A stretch of 64,000 nt of DNA. Origin: Micavibrio sp. UBA2638 (lineage in GTDB: Bacteria > Pseudomonadota > Alphaproteobacteria > Micavibrionales > Micavibrionaceae). Location: assembly GCA_002359735.1 (NCBI GenBank), contig DENS01000003.1, forward strand, positions 119,286 to 183,285, read 5' to 3'. The notes under the pieces were generated by a model. The model did no database searches and was not told where the DNA came from. It was given only the letters and a program-made list of their open reading frames with translations. The position numbers and the translations under genes were made by a program. Below are positions 16,697 through 25,477 of this stretch, one piece after another (position 1 is the stretch's first letter; each line of letters starts with the position of its first letter).

Positions 16697-18550
16697 TTAT
16701 CTTTCCAAGAAAAACCCGCCCGATTGCATCGCCCAAAGATTGGCGTAATGACCGCCCGGGATGGCAATCAAACCGTCATGCGTACCGTCTTCGATAATTT
16801 TGCCTTGATCCATCACCAAAATACGGTCCATCTGGCGCAGGGTGGAAAGACGGTGGGCGATGGCAATCACGGTTTTATCGGCCATAATATTACCGAGCGC
16901 CTCTTGTATGGCGTGTTCGGATTCACTATCCAGCGCCGATGTGGCCTCATCCAGAATTAATATCGGTGCCTTCTTTAAAACCGCGCGGGCAATGGCGATG
17001 CGCTGGCGCTGCCCGCCAGAGAGCTTGACCCCGCGTTCCCCCACATGCGCATCATACCCTGTACGCCCGCGGTTATCCTCCAGCGCAGGGATGAATTCAT
17101 GCGCATGGGCCCGGCGGGCGGCCCGTTCGATTTCTTCTTGCGTCGCGTTCGGATCGCCATAGCGGATATTATCCCGTACAGACCGGTGGAACAGGTAGCT
17201 ATCTTGCGTAACGACCGTAATATGACGGCGCAAACTGTCCTGTGTGACATGCGTCGCATTATGCCCGCCAATTAAAATCTCACCACCGGCCACATCATGG
17301 GCCCGGACCAGCAGGCCCGTAATGGTGGTTTTACCCGCACCGCTGCGCCCCACTAGCCCGACTTTCTGACCGGCAGGAATATATAGCGAGAAATCTTCCA
17401 ATACAGGGCGGTCTTCGCCCGCATCCTGCCCGTAATTGAAATGCACGTGATCAAAACGAATATCGGCCTCATCACCATCCAGTGACATGTCATAGGCATC
17501 ATCGCGGTCGGTTACGTGCTGCGGCCTGGCCAAGGTCATCATGCTGTCTTGAACACGGCCCAGATTTTCAAAAATTCCCGATACTTCATACATAATCCAG
17601 CCTGATTGGAATGTGGCCTGCAATGCCATCGGCATCGCCATCGCCATCGCGGCCAGCCCCATCTGCCCCTGTGTTTGTACCAACCACAGCCCCACCGCCG
17701 CCGTGGACAGCAATAACAAAGTGTTCCAGACATCAATCAAAATAGACATGCGCCAGAATGTCCCTGTCGTCGCGCGAAAACTGGACGCATGTTTTTTCAA
17801 TTGTTTAACAATGCGCTGGTCTTCATAATCGGTGCGGGCGAAATATTTGGCCGGCAGGATATTGGTCAGGCTGTCCACGATTTGCCCGGTTAACATCGAC
17901 ATATCTTCGGACATCACTTGCGCGCGCGTCTTTATTTTAGGCACGAAATACGCCAGCGTCGCAATATAGGCCAACAGCCATAGAATGAGCGGCAGGCCCA
18001 GATAAATATGCTTATAGCTCATGAACAGTATATTGCTGATGGTGTAAATCGCCGCAAACCAGACCGATCCCAACATCGATTTCATGACATCCCGCATACT
18101 TACGGCCTGAATAATCTTATTGGCAATGCGCCCGGCAAAATCACTTTGGAAATACCCCAAAGACTGGTTTGACGTGTAATGGAAAAGCTGGCGGCGGATC
18201 ATATTGCCAACATAGGGCGTATAAACCAGGTCATAGATCATATGGATAGTGCCGATCAGAAACTGGCGCGCAATCACCAGCGCAACCCCGCCCAGCAGAA
18301 AAGCCTCTGTATATTGCTCTTTTTCAACCAGTTCCCCCACATACCAGAAAATGACAGAGGATGATCCGGCAACCACAATTTCGATCACCAAAATTGCCAG
18401 CAACAACCATTTCACCTGACGCATAAAAAACCAGATAAACGGCACCAGATCCGTTGGCAGGGCTTTAATCACCCCGCCCGGAATTTGGTCAATTTCGACA
18501 TAAAGCCGGTTATTAATGTTGTTTAGTAACGTTCTTAACGGCTTCAACAT
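16697..18550 (-). CDS. ABC exporter (fused permease-ATPase)
   Basis: 617 residues. An N-terminal six-helix type IV ABC permease domain (about residues 40-340) is followed by a nucleotide-binding domain with Walker A GRSGAGKTT, signature LSGGQRQRIAIARA, Walker B ILILDEATSALD and H-loop AHRLSTL. The order and length fit MsbA/MDR-type homodimeric exporters. The substrate could be a lipid, peptide or drug and cannot be told from sequence. The ATG at 18550 follows AAAGGAACAAGG; an upstream extension to 18604 is unlikely. It ends eight bases from the convergent prepilin-like gene. Confidence 0.95.
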   Translation of the reverse strand: MLKPLRTLLNNINNRLYVEIDQIPGGVIKALPTDLVPFIWFFMRQVKWLLLAILVIEIVVAGSSSVIFWYVGELVEKEQYTEAFLLGGVALVIARQFLIGTIHMIYDLVYTPYVGNMIRRQLFHYTSNQSLGYFQSDFAGRIANKIIQAVSMRDVMKSMLGSVWFAAIYTISNILFMSYKHIYLGLPLILWLLAYIATLAYFVPKIKTRAQVMSEDMSMLTGQIVDSLTNILPAKYFARTDYEDQRIVKQLKKHASSFRATTGTFWRMSILIDVWNTLLLLSTAAVGLWLVQTQGQMGLAAMAMAMPMALQATFQSGWIMYEVSGIFENLGRVQDSMMTLARPQHVTDRDDAYDMSLDGDEADIRFDHVHFNYGQDAGEDRPVLEDFSLYIPAGQKVGLVGRSGAGKTTITGLLVRAHDVAGGEILIGGHNATHVTQDSLRRHITVVTQDSYLFHRSVRDNIRYGDPNATQEEIERAARRAHAHEFIPALEDNRGRTGYDAHVGERGVKLSGGQRQRIAIARAVLKKAPILILDEATSALDSESEHAIQEALGNIMADKTVIAIAHRLSTLRQMDRILVMDQGKIIEDGTHDGLIAIPGGHYANLWAMQSGGFFLER

Positions 18551-18623
18551 GCCTTGTTCCTTTTTAAATTCAGGAAGGCCTAAAAGAATCGTTGAAACCT
18601 GCAATAGGTAATTTTTTTGATCT

Positions 18624-18649
18624 TATCAGCCTTAAAATTACGGCTGATA
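18624..18649. repeat. Inverted repeat upstream of the ABC exporter
   Basis: TATCAGCC (18624-18631) and GGCTGATA (18642-18649) with a ten-base AT-rich spacer. It lies between the 52-residue ORF stop and the exporter start. Neither side carries a proper T-run, so an operator or RNA structure is as likely as a terminator. Confidence 0.45.
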
Positions 18650-18662
18650 CAAAAAATGAAGA

Positions 18663-18821
18663 TCAGCCCTTCAGGGTTGTATTGGTGTTTGCATTCGCGG
18701 CGGGAAGCGCCTTGGACACATAATCTTTCAAAGACGATACAGGCGCGGCCACGCCTTTTATCCATGAATAGGATGTCTTACCAAACGAAATATTCGTGAC
18801 CATTTGCGGAATCTTACGCAT
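18663..18821 (-). CDS. Small ORF, 52 residues, unknown
   Basis: An open frame from ATG 18821 to TGA at 18663. It is preceded by AGAGG at good spacing and encodes a basic, Ser/Thr/Ala-rich peptide beginning MRKIPQMVTNISFGKTSYSW and ending ANTNTTLKG. No signal peptide or membrane helix is evident. It fills an otherwise empty gap of about 390 bp between clpA and the ABC exporter, and an inverted repeat lies just beyond its stop. Coding status rests on the ribosome-binding site and frame only. Confidence 0.45.
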   Translation of the reverse strand: MRKIPQMVTNISFGKTSYSWIKGVAAPVSSLKDYVSKALPAANANTNTTLKG

Positions 18822-18941
18822 GACGGCTACCTCTGCTGTTCAATGTTTATTGTGAACGCACAGTATACGCATAATTTATGATGAAATGCAATATTTTTGA
18901 TGTAAACGCCGCCGCCCAATCAAGGCAACCAAGGTACAACC

Positions 18942-21272
18942 TTATCGTTCCACGCTTTCGGATTCACCGTCTGTATTGGCCGTATCGGGCTTACCAAGGC
19001 GGGGGAGATCACGTTTTTCGTAGGTGAATGTGAGTGCATCCCCGTCGTAATCAATAATGGCAATGCCGCCTTCAGCCAGAGCGCCGAACAGAATTTCTTC
19101 AGCCAGCGGCTGTTTAATTTTTTCCTGAATAACGCGGCCAAGCGGACGGGCCCCCATGGCCGGATCATAGCCTTCTTTCGCCAGATAACCACGTGCCTTG
19201 TTGCTAAGGTCGATAGAAACGCCGCGATCGGCCAATTGCGCCTCCAACTGCATGACGAATTTATCAACCACGCGTTCCACCGTGTCTTGCGAAAGATTCT
19301 GGAACGGCACGATGGCATCAAGACGGTTGCGGAATTCCGGGGCAAAGGTCTTGGTGATGGCCTCATTATCCGCATAACCATCGCCCGAATCGCCCACCTC
19401 ACGGCCAAAGCCGATCGGAGTTTTGGCCAGATCACTGGCGCCGGCATTGGTTGTCATGATCAAGATGACATTGCGGAAATCAATGGTCTTACCGTTATTA
19501 TCGGTCAGCTTGCCGTAATCCATGACCTGCAACAGAATATTAAACAAATCGGGATGGGCTTTTTCGATCTCATCCAGAAGCAAAACGCAATGCGGGTGCT
19601 GGTCAATTTTATCGGTCATCAGACCGCCCTGTTCAAACCCGACATAACCAGGCGGCGTCCCGATCAAGCGGGACACGCTATGGCGCTCCATATACTCGCT
19701 CATATCAAAACGGATCAGTTCAATGCCCATGGTTTTGGATAGCTGCTTGGCGACCTCGGTCTTACCAACACCGGTCGGCCCGGAAAACAGGTATGAGCCA
19801 ATCGGTTTTTCCGGGTCACGCAGTCCGGCGCGCGACATCTTGATCGAATCGCAAATAATGTCAATGGCCGGGTCCTGATCATAAACCAGTGTTTTCAAAT
19901 CCCGTTTCAGATTCTTGAGCGATTCGCGGTCATCTGAATTCATTGTCTTGGCCGGAATGCGGGCAATCACGGCGATCACATTTTCAATATCGGTTTTATC
20001 AATCACGCTTTTGCGTTTGTCTTCCGGTACAATCATCTGGGCGGCGCCGACTTCATCGATAATATCAATGGCCTTATCCGGTAATTTGCGATCACCGATA
20101 TAACGGGCCGATAATTTTACGGCGGCCTCAATGGCTTCATCAGTATATTCCACCATATGGTGGTCTTCATAATACGTCTTCAACCCCATCAAGATGGCGA
20201 TAGCATCTTCCTCGCTTGGTTCCTCAACATCAATTTTCTGGAAACGGCGGACCAAGGCGCGGTCTTTTTCAAAATAATTACGATATTCTTTATAAGTGGT
20301 GGAGCCAATACAGCGCAGCGCTCCACTGGAAAGTGCGGGTTTCAATAAATTCGAGGCATCCATCGCCCCGCCGCTGGTTGCACCGGCGCCAATTACGGTA
20401 TGAATTTCATCGATAAACAAGATAGAACCATCAATTTTTTCCAGTTCCTGCAAAACATTTTTAATACGTTCTTCAAAATCACCGCGGTAACGCGTTCCGG
20501 CCAGCAAGACGCCCATATCCAGTGAATAGATCACCGATTCTTTCAAAACATCGGGCACATCACCATCGGCAATGCGTTTGGCCAATCCTTCGGCAATCGC
20601 GGTTTTACCAACGCCAGGATCCCCGACATAGAGCGGGTTATTTTTAGACCGGCGGCAAAGGATTTGTACCGTGCGCTCGACCTCTTTTTCGCGACCAATC
20701 AAATTATCAATTTTACCCTGTTTCGCGCGTTCATTCAGATTGGTGCAATAGGTATCCAGCGCCTCGGACCCGGCCTTCGCACCGCCAGCGTCTTCATCGG
20801 CACCGCGCGGTGTATGCGTTTCATCCGCGCCTGCATTGGGCACTTTGGCAATACCGTGCGAGATATAATTCACGGCATCGAACCGCGTCATATCTTGTTC
20901 CTGCAGGAAATAAACAGCATGGCTTTCCCGTTCGGAAAACAACGCCACCAAAACATTGGCCCCTGTTACTTCTTCACGGCCCGAGCTTTGCACATGTATG
21001 GCCGCGCGCTGTAAGACACGTTGAAAAGCGGTTGTCGGCTTGGCCTCTTCGACCTCCATATTAATCAGGTAATTCAGCTCCCCTTGCATATATTGCGAGA
21101 GTTGCTCCTTCAAATCCGCCATCGAAATACCGCACGAACGCAGAACGGCCATCGCATCCTGATCTTCACACAGCGCATACAGCAAATGCTCCAACGTGGC
21201 GAATTCGTGATTATGGTCCGTAGCGATACTAAGGGCTTTATGGAGGGTCTGTTCTAAATTGCGCGATAACAT
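18942..21272 (-). CDS. clpA: ATP-dependent Clp protease ATP-binding subunit ClpA
   Basis: 776 residues, full length. The N-terminal double Clp repeat domain (about 1-145) docks ClpS. The first AAA+ module has Walker A GDPGVGKT at 217-224 and Walker B ILFIDEIHTVIGAGA. The second has GPTGVGKT near residue 500 and VLLLDEIEKAHPD. It unfolds N-degron and other substrates and feeds them to ClpP. A charged linker (about 145-172) follows the N domain. It is on the same strand as clpS, but a DUF305 gene separates them, unlike the usual clpS-clpA pairing. Confidence 0.97.
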   Translation of the reverse strand: MLSRNLEQTLHKALSIATDHNHEFATLEHLLYALCEDQDAMAVLRSCGISMADLKEQLSQYMQGELNYLINMEVEEAKPTTAFQRVLQRAAIHVQSSGREEVTGANVLVALFSERESHAVYFLQEQDMTRFDAVNYISHGIAKVPNAGADETHTPRGADEDAGGAKAGSEALDTYCTNLNERAKQGKIDNLIGREKEVERTVQILCRRSKNNPLYVGDPGVGKTAIAEGLAKRIADGDVPDVLKESVIYSLDMGVLLAGTRYRGDFEERIKNVLQELEKIDGSILFIDEIHTVIGAGATSGGAMDASNLLKPALSSGALRCIGSTTYKEYRNYFEKDRALVRRFQKIDVEEPSEEDAIAILMGLKTYYEDHHMVEYTDEAIEAAVKLSARYIGDRKLPDKAIDIIDEVGAAQMIVPEDKRKSVIDKTDIENVIAVIARIPAKTMNSDDRESLKNLKRDLKTLVYDQDPAIDIICDSIKMSRAGLRDPEKPIGSYLFSGPTGVGKTEVAKQLSKTMGIELIRFDMSEYMERHSVSRLIGTPPGYVGFEQGGLMTDKIDQHPHCVLLLDEIEKAHPDLFNILLQVMDYGKLTDNNGKTIDFRNVILIMTTNAGASDLAKTPIGFGREVGDSGDGYADNEAITKTFAPEFRNRLDAIVPFQNLSQDTVERVVDKFVMQLEAQLADRGVSIDLSNKARGYLAKEGYDPAMGARPLGRVIQEKIKQPLAEEILFGALAEGGIAIIDYDGDALTFTYEKRDLPRLGKPDTANTDGESESVER

Positions 21273-21382
21273 AGGTTCATTTTACCATTTTCGACAGGAT
21301 AAATCATTTGAAATCTTTTAAATTTCATCGTCTAACTCTGGCATAGAAATAGTAAACAAATCATGAGTGTGAAGGGTATTTA

Positions 21383-22336
21383 TCACATTTTATGGTGATG
21401 TTTTTTGTGATGATGGGTCTTGTGTGCCTTTGGCTTTTCCGTACCCATATCAACCGGGCATTGTTCCTTTGCACCCTTTTTATGGGCGTGCTTAGCGCCA
21501 GAGCGGCAACAACAATCCTTTTTCTTCATGCCTGCTTTCTTATGGGCGCCCATATTTTTATGCCCATCACAGCAACATGGTTTTTTTGTACAATTGACTT
21601 GTGAAAAGTCCATCATACCCATCATATCGTCCATGCCCTCAATCATATCGGGCGTAATTTTTATATCACAATGATTGCCGTCATAATTCTCAACAATATT
21701 CCACATCAGGGCAATTTCCTGCGCCTGATCACGCAATACATCCAAATTCATGCGCTCAAGATAACCATTATTCACATCGGGGTTATCCAGATAATGTTGC
21801 GCCATCATCAAGGCGCCTTCGTGATGGACTATCATGGCCTTGGCAAAGCGAACATCGGCGGCGCTGACATGTTCATCCGCCCCGAATAACGGGTGAATAG
21901 CCGGCATGGGTAACCGAATAAACCGGCGGTGCATGGCGATATCTTTTGTGGCGACCTGATACCACCCCTGACCGTCTTCACCGAAATCAATGTCCTGAAT
22001 GTGATAAGACACGGTATCCAGCATCATAATTTCAAAACTTTGATTATGAATGATCCCCTTGGCAAGGGCCTGCAACCGCGCGCTGGATTTATCGGGGCTG
22101 GATAAATAGGCTCTGGACATCGGCAGGGCCCCGGCATGATGCGGGCGCATACCGCGAATGTAATCCATATCGGCCTGACGGGCCGCACGGTCATATTTCA
22201 CAATCCAGGGGGTGACAATCTTCGGGCTATCCCCATCGTAATTGGGTTCAACCAATGATTCCGCGGCGGCGCCGTTTATTGACCCCGCCCCCATAGCCAG
22301 AACCATTGCGACCAGTATAAAATGATATATTCTCAT
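21383..22336 (-). CDS. Secreted double DUF305 protein with Cys/His/Lys-rich tail
   Basis: 317 residues from the ATG at 22336, which has AAGGGG upstream; the frame extends further but the signal peptide starts here (cleavage near residue 25, GAAA/ES). Two DUF305 ferritin-like units are seen, with paired-His motifs MRPHHAGALPMSRAYL (H66, H67) and MIVHHEGALMMAQHYL (H171, H172). DUF305 proteins are often linked to copper or other metals. From about residue 245 the chain turns into a metal-ligand-rich tail: C249, CCC at 254-256, CCC at 275-277, C293 and a His/Lys end (HKTHHHKKHHHKM). Placement between clpS and clpA is unusual. Confidence 0.87.
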   Translation of the reverse strand: MRIYHFILVAMVLAMGAGSINGAAAESLVEPNYDGDSPKIVTPWIVKYDRAARQADMDYIRGMRPHHAGALPMSRAYLSSPDKSSARLQALAKGIIHNQSFEIMMLDTVSYHIQDIDFGEDGQGWYQVATKDIAMHRRFIRLPMPAIHPLFGADEHVSAADVRFAKAMIVHHEGALMMAQHYLDNPDVNNGYLERMNLDVLRDQAQEIALMWNIVENYDGNHCDIKITPDMIEGMDDMMGMMDFSQVNCTKKPCCCDGHKNMGAHKKAGMKKKDCCCRSGAKHAHKKGAKEQCPVDMGTEKPKAHKTHHHKKHHHKM

Positions 22337-22442
22337 GAAAATTTCCCCTTTGTCTTCCCCATATATTTGCGACATATCTATGCTGTGCGAAATGCCTGTT
22401 CCCCCGGTATTCGGCAAACAGATCGATATGGTTACAAAAAAG

Positions 22443-22853
22443 TTATTCTTTTTCCATTGTGCATTGTAGGGGCTGTTCATTTTGACGGGCAAAATCCATA
22501 ACCTGCGCGACCTTAGTTTCCGCAACTTCATAGGTGAAAATTCCGCAAACACCGACGCCGCGGCGGTGCACATGCAACATCACATCCGTGGCTTCCTGCC
22601 GGTTTTTGTTAAAGAATTTTTCCAAGATCAGAATTACAAATTCCATAGGCGTATAATCATCGTTCAACAACAATACTTTATACATCGCCGGTTTTTTGGT
22701 TTTAGGCCGGGTTTTCAACAACAGCCCGGTTTCTTCGTCCGGCCCGTTATCCGCACCATCCCCGTGACCGGTGTCAAAACCATCATCCCCGTCATGCATT
22801 ATGACGCGGTTAGACTTTAAATCCATCTGCAAATCAATTGGTGCCTTTACCAT
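22443..22853 (-). CDS. clpS: ATP-dependent Clp protease adaptor ClpS
   Basis: 136 residues from the ATG at 22853. The C-terminal core is the standard ClpS fold: YKVLLLNDDYTPMEFVILIL, then ATDVMLHVHRRGVGVCGIFTYEVAETK. This includes the N-degron pocket residues (N-D-D-Y-T-P-M) and the HxxG stretch. An acidic, Gly/Asp-rich extension of about 55 residues precedes it, longer than in E. coli ClpS (106 residues); the true start could be one of the later ATGs (22826, 22799). It hands N-end-rule substrates made by Aat to ClpA. Confidence 0.94.
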   Translation of the reverse strand: MVKAPIDLQMDLKSNRVIMHDGDDGFDTGHGDGADNGPDEETGLLLKTRPKTKKPAMYKVLLLNDDYTPMEFVILILEKFFNKNRQEATDVMLHVHRRGVGVCGIFTYEVAETKVAQVMDFARQNEQPLQCTMEKE

Positions 22854-22890
22854 GTTTATCAATGTAGTTGTAGACCGCGCAGAAATCCAT

Positions 22891-22926
22891 AAAAAAAAGC
22901 CCTCACCCGGAAGCGAAGGCTTTTTT
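22891..22926 (-). terminator. Intrinsic terminator after the phasin gene
   Basis: AAAAAAGCC (22893-22901) pairs with GGCTTTTTT (22918-22926). On the minus strand a T-run follows the hairpin. It lies between the phasin stop and the clpS start. Confidence 0.82.
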
Positions 22927-22949
22927 CAAATTCTTAGAACCAATCAGGC

Positions 22950-23711
22950 TTAAGCAGCCATAGACTTACTGGCTTGCTGAATGCCTTTTGTAACTTGGGC
23001 GTTGATCGGTTCAACGGCTTCGTTCAAAACTTTTACGCTCATCTCTGTCAGTTTTGTGGCAGACGACATAAAATCATCAAAATTGGTTTGCGCGATTTTA
23101 TTCTGAACCTCAGTCCATTCATTCAACGTTTTTGCGCTCATGGCTTCTTTAAAGAATTTACCTTGACGCTCTGCCGCGCTCTGGGCGATCGACATCATTG
23201 TTTTCATCATGTCTTCACAGCCTTTTGCAAAAATCGTTGATGATTTTACGCAAGCCTCAACATGTTCGCGGTTCATATCGGTGGCATCTTTCGCCAATTT
23301 ATCAAATTGTGTTTTACCTTGAGTCATCATTTTCTCCATCATCGGGTTTGTGTTAAGCAAATACATATTCTTCACGGTTCCAGCCGCAGATTTCACAGCC
23401 TTACCAGCAGAAGAAGACGGCTTGTTTTTCGCCGGCGCCTTTGCCTTTGTCACTTTGGCTGCTTTGCTTTTTGAAACAGTTTTCTTTGCCGCTGCCTTTT
23501 TAGGGGCTGACGCTTTTTTCGTCGTCGCGGCCTTTTTCGCCTTTGTCTGGGCCGGTTTTTTCTTCTCAGGGGCCTTCTTTTTTGCCGCCACTGTGTCAGA
23601 CTTTCCAGCAGGTTTTTGTTCCGCTGTTTTCACCGGCTGTCCCGCCATTGATTTCTCATCGGCAGGTGTCTCTGTTCTGGCCGTAATTGGGGTTACTTTT
23701 TCTTGAGCCAT
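22950..23711 (-). CDS. Phasin family protein with histone H1-like N-terminal region
   Basis: 253 residues. Residues 1 to about 115 are a Lys/Ala/Pro/Thr-rich disordered region with repeats such as APKKAAAKKTVSKSKAAK. Residues from about 120 form the phasin domain: helical, with MMEKMMTQGKTQFDKLAKDA and AQSAAERQGKFFKEAM. Phasins coat polyhydroxyalkanoate granules; H1-like Lys/Ala tails in PhaF and PhaM bind DNA and couple granules to the nucleoid, but there the tail is C-terminal, the reverse of this order. AAAAGGAG precedes the ATG. A TTGACT-16-TATTTT promoter and a possible PhaR site lie upstream. Confidence 0.88.
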   Translation of the reverse strand: MAQEKVTPITARTETPADEKSMAGQPVKTAEQKPAGKSDTVAAKKKAPEKKKPAQTKAKKAATTKKASAPKKAAAKKTVSKSKAAKVTKAKAPAKNKPSSSAGKAVKSAAGTVKNMYLLNTNPMMEKMMTQGKTQFDKLAKDATDMNREHVEACVKSSTIFAKGCEDMMKTMMSIAQSAAERQGKFFKEAMSAKTLNEWTEVQNKIAQTNFDDFMSSATKLTEMSVKVLNEAVEPINAQVTKGIQQASKSMAA

Positions 23712-23788
23712 AAGGAACTCCTTTTAAAAAACATTTTAAATAAAAAAACGTATTAGTTGCCTAAATTTCAACTATCTTTACGCAATAC

Positions 23789-23816
23789 AAAATAGAGGAT
23801 TCTTACCTTGAGTCAA
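23789..23816 (-). promoter_or_regulatory. Predicted sigma-70 promoter of the phasin gene
   Basis: On the minus strand TTGACT (23811-23816) and TATTTT (23789-23794) are separated by 16 bases, about 75 bases before the phasin ATG. Confidence 0.55.
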
Positions 23817-23827
23817 GAAAAAATTTT

Positions 23828-23836
23828 TGCATTGCA
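23828..23836. promoter_or_regulatory. Possible PhaR-type site (TGC-N3-GCA)
   Basis: The palindromic TGCATTGCA lies just upstream of the predicted phasin -35 element. PhaR repressors of PHA genes bind TGC/GCA half-sites, so this is a candidate operator. The match is short and could be chance. Confidence 0.3.
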
Positions 23837-23896
23837 CAAAAATGGGTGAAATAGACAGATTTTGAAATTTTCTGTAGAATAAATCCAATAGGTCAT

Positions 23897-23924
23897 TTGT
23901 TTTTATCGTCTGTACCCCTATAAT
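23897..23924 (+). promoter_or_regulatory. Predicted promoter of dacA
   Basis: TTGTTT (23897-23902) and a perfect TATAAT (23919-23924) are 16 bases apart. A leader of about 40 bases would run to the ATG at 23970. Confidence 0.55.
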
Positions 23925-23969
23925 GGCCTACATAAATTCCAATGATAGATCCGGATCACTATAATTTTT

Positions 23970-25433
23970 ATGACTGGCACACAATATAAATTCCGCATAG
24001 ACAGGGCGCCAAATTCTTTTTCACGTATCTTGAAAAATCTTTTTCTGGTATCCGCCTTGGTCGCCCTTATCGTGCCAGCCTATACACATTCCGCGAACGC
24101 ACGCAGCAATCCGCGCTACGCCTCTATCGTGGTGGATTTTGACACCGGACTGGTTTTAAGCGAACGGTATGCGGATAAAAAATTGCACCCCGCATCCCTG
24201 ACCAAGGCCATGACCCTCATGATGATGTTTGACGCCATTAATTCCGGGCGGGTTGGCCTGAAAGATCGAATCCGCATGTCCAAACACGCGGCCTCTATGG
24301 TGCCCAGTAAACTGAATATCCCGATAGGATCCACCATTCGCGTAGAAGACGCAATTTATGCGCTGGTCACAAAATCGGCCAATGATGTTGCCGCCGCCAT
24401 GGCCGAACACCTGGGTGGAACCGAAAGCAATTTCGCAAAGATGATGACCGCCAAAGCCCGTCAGATCGGCATGAAAAACACCCGCTTCATGAATGCCTCT
24501 GGCCTGCACAACCCGCGTCAGGTATCCACGGCCCGCGATATGGCGATCATGGCTCGCACCATGATTAATGATTATCCCGGGCAATATAAATATTTTTCAA
24601 AACGGTATTTCACGTATCAGGGAAAAACATACCGTAATCACAACCGCCTGATGGAATCATACAAAGGTATGGATGGCCTGAAAACCGGTTATGTTTCCGC
24701 ATCCGGCTTTAACCTTGTGGCCTCTGCTGTGCAAAATAATCACCGCCTGATCGGTGTTGTTTTTGGCGGGCGCAGCACATCAACACGCAATGCGCATATG
24801 GCCAATATTCTGGATAACGGATTTGAAAAAATAGGCCAGATCAAAGTCGCCGCATTCAGAAATGTACCGGTTCCCAAGCCAAAACCGGCTTTGTTGCAGG
24901 CGCTGGCCAGCCTGAATGCCATTGCCCCGGCCGCCGCGCAAAAAGGCAGTTCGCAATGGGCCAATCTGAATACATCCTTGCAAAACGGTATGTTTGGCCG
25001 TCTGGTGGGAGAAGGTGATATCGACCCCGCCGCATCAAACCGCATTGAAACCGGCCTGATGGCCATTGCCGCGCATAAAGGCGAGGCCTATAAAGCCCCG
25101 GCGCGCACACAAGCCCCGAACCGTATTCAACCGGCCCGCATAAAAGTCCCCAGCGGCGCCAGCGACAGCACGCGCCTGACCTCCATCAATCAGGCTTGGG
25201 CCATTCAAATCGGCGCCTTTACCAGCCGGGCCCAAACCGATAAAGCCTTAGGGCAGGCGGTTTTAAAACTGCCTGAGGGCCTGCGTAACGGCCAACCCGT
25301 TATCGTGCCTACCAAAAAAGGAAATGGATGGTTATTCCGGGCCCGCCTGAATGGCTACAGCGAAGCCCAGGCGCTGGCCGCTTGCCGGTACCTGAAAGAT
25401 TGCATCCCTGTTCACCCCAACGTGACGCGGTAA
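23970..25433 (+). CDS. D-alanyl-D-alanine carboxypeptidase with C-terminal SPOR domain
   Basis: A 487-residue peptidase of the S11 (PBP5/DacA) family. The signal segment spans about 20-44. The active-site S76-L-T-K79, S136-A-N138 and K238-T-G240 are all present. After a Pro/Ala-rich linker (about 295-405), a SPOR domain starts at AWAIQIGAFTSRAQ and runs to the end; SPOR domains bind denuded glycan at the division septum. The enzyme trims the terminal D-Ala of peptidoglycan stem peptides. DacA-SPOR fusions are typical of Alphaproteobacteria. A good promoter lies upstream, although no strong ribosome-binding site is seen. Confidence 0.95.
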   Translation: MTGTQYKFRIDRAPNSFSRILKNLFLVSALVALIVPAYTHSANARSNPRYASIVVDFDTGLVLSERYADKKLHPASLTKAMTLMMMFDAINSGRVGLKDRIRMSKHAASMVPSKLNIPIGSTIRVEDAIYALVTKSANDVAAAMAEHLGGTESNFAKMMTAKARQIGMKNTRFMNASGLHNPRQVSTARDMAIMARTMINDYPGQYKYFSKRYFTYQGKTYRNHNRLMESYKGMDGLKTGYVSASGFNLVASAVQNNHRLIGVVFGGRSTSTRNAHMANILDNGFEKIGQIKVAAFRNVPVPKPKPALLQALASLNAIAPAAAQKGSSQWANLNTSLQNGMFGRLVGEGDIDPAASNRIETGLMAIAAHKGEAYKAPARTQAPNRIQPARIKVPSGASDSTRLTSINQAWAIQIGAFTSRAQTDKALGQAVLKLPEGLRNGQPVIVPTKKGNGWLFRARLNGYSEAQALAACRYLKDCIPVHPNVTR

Positions 25434-25477
25434 AACGGTTTAACTGTGCAACAAAAAAACAAAGCAAAGCCAAGAAC

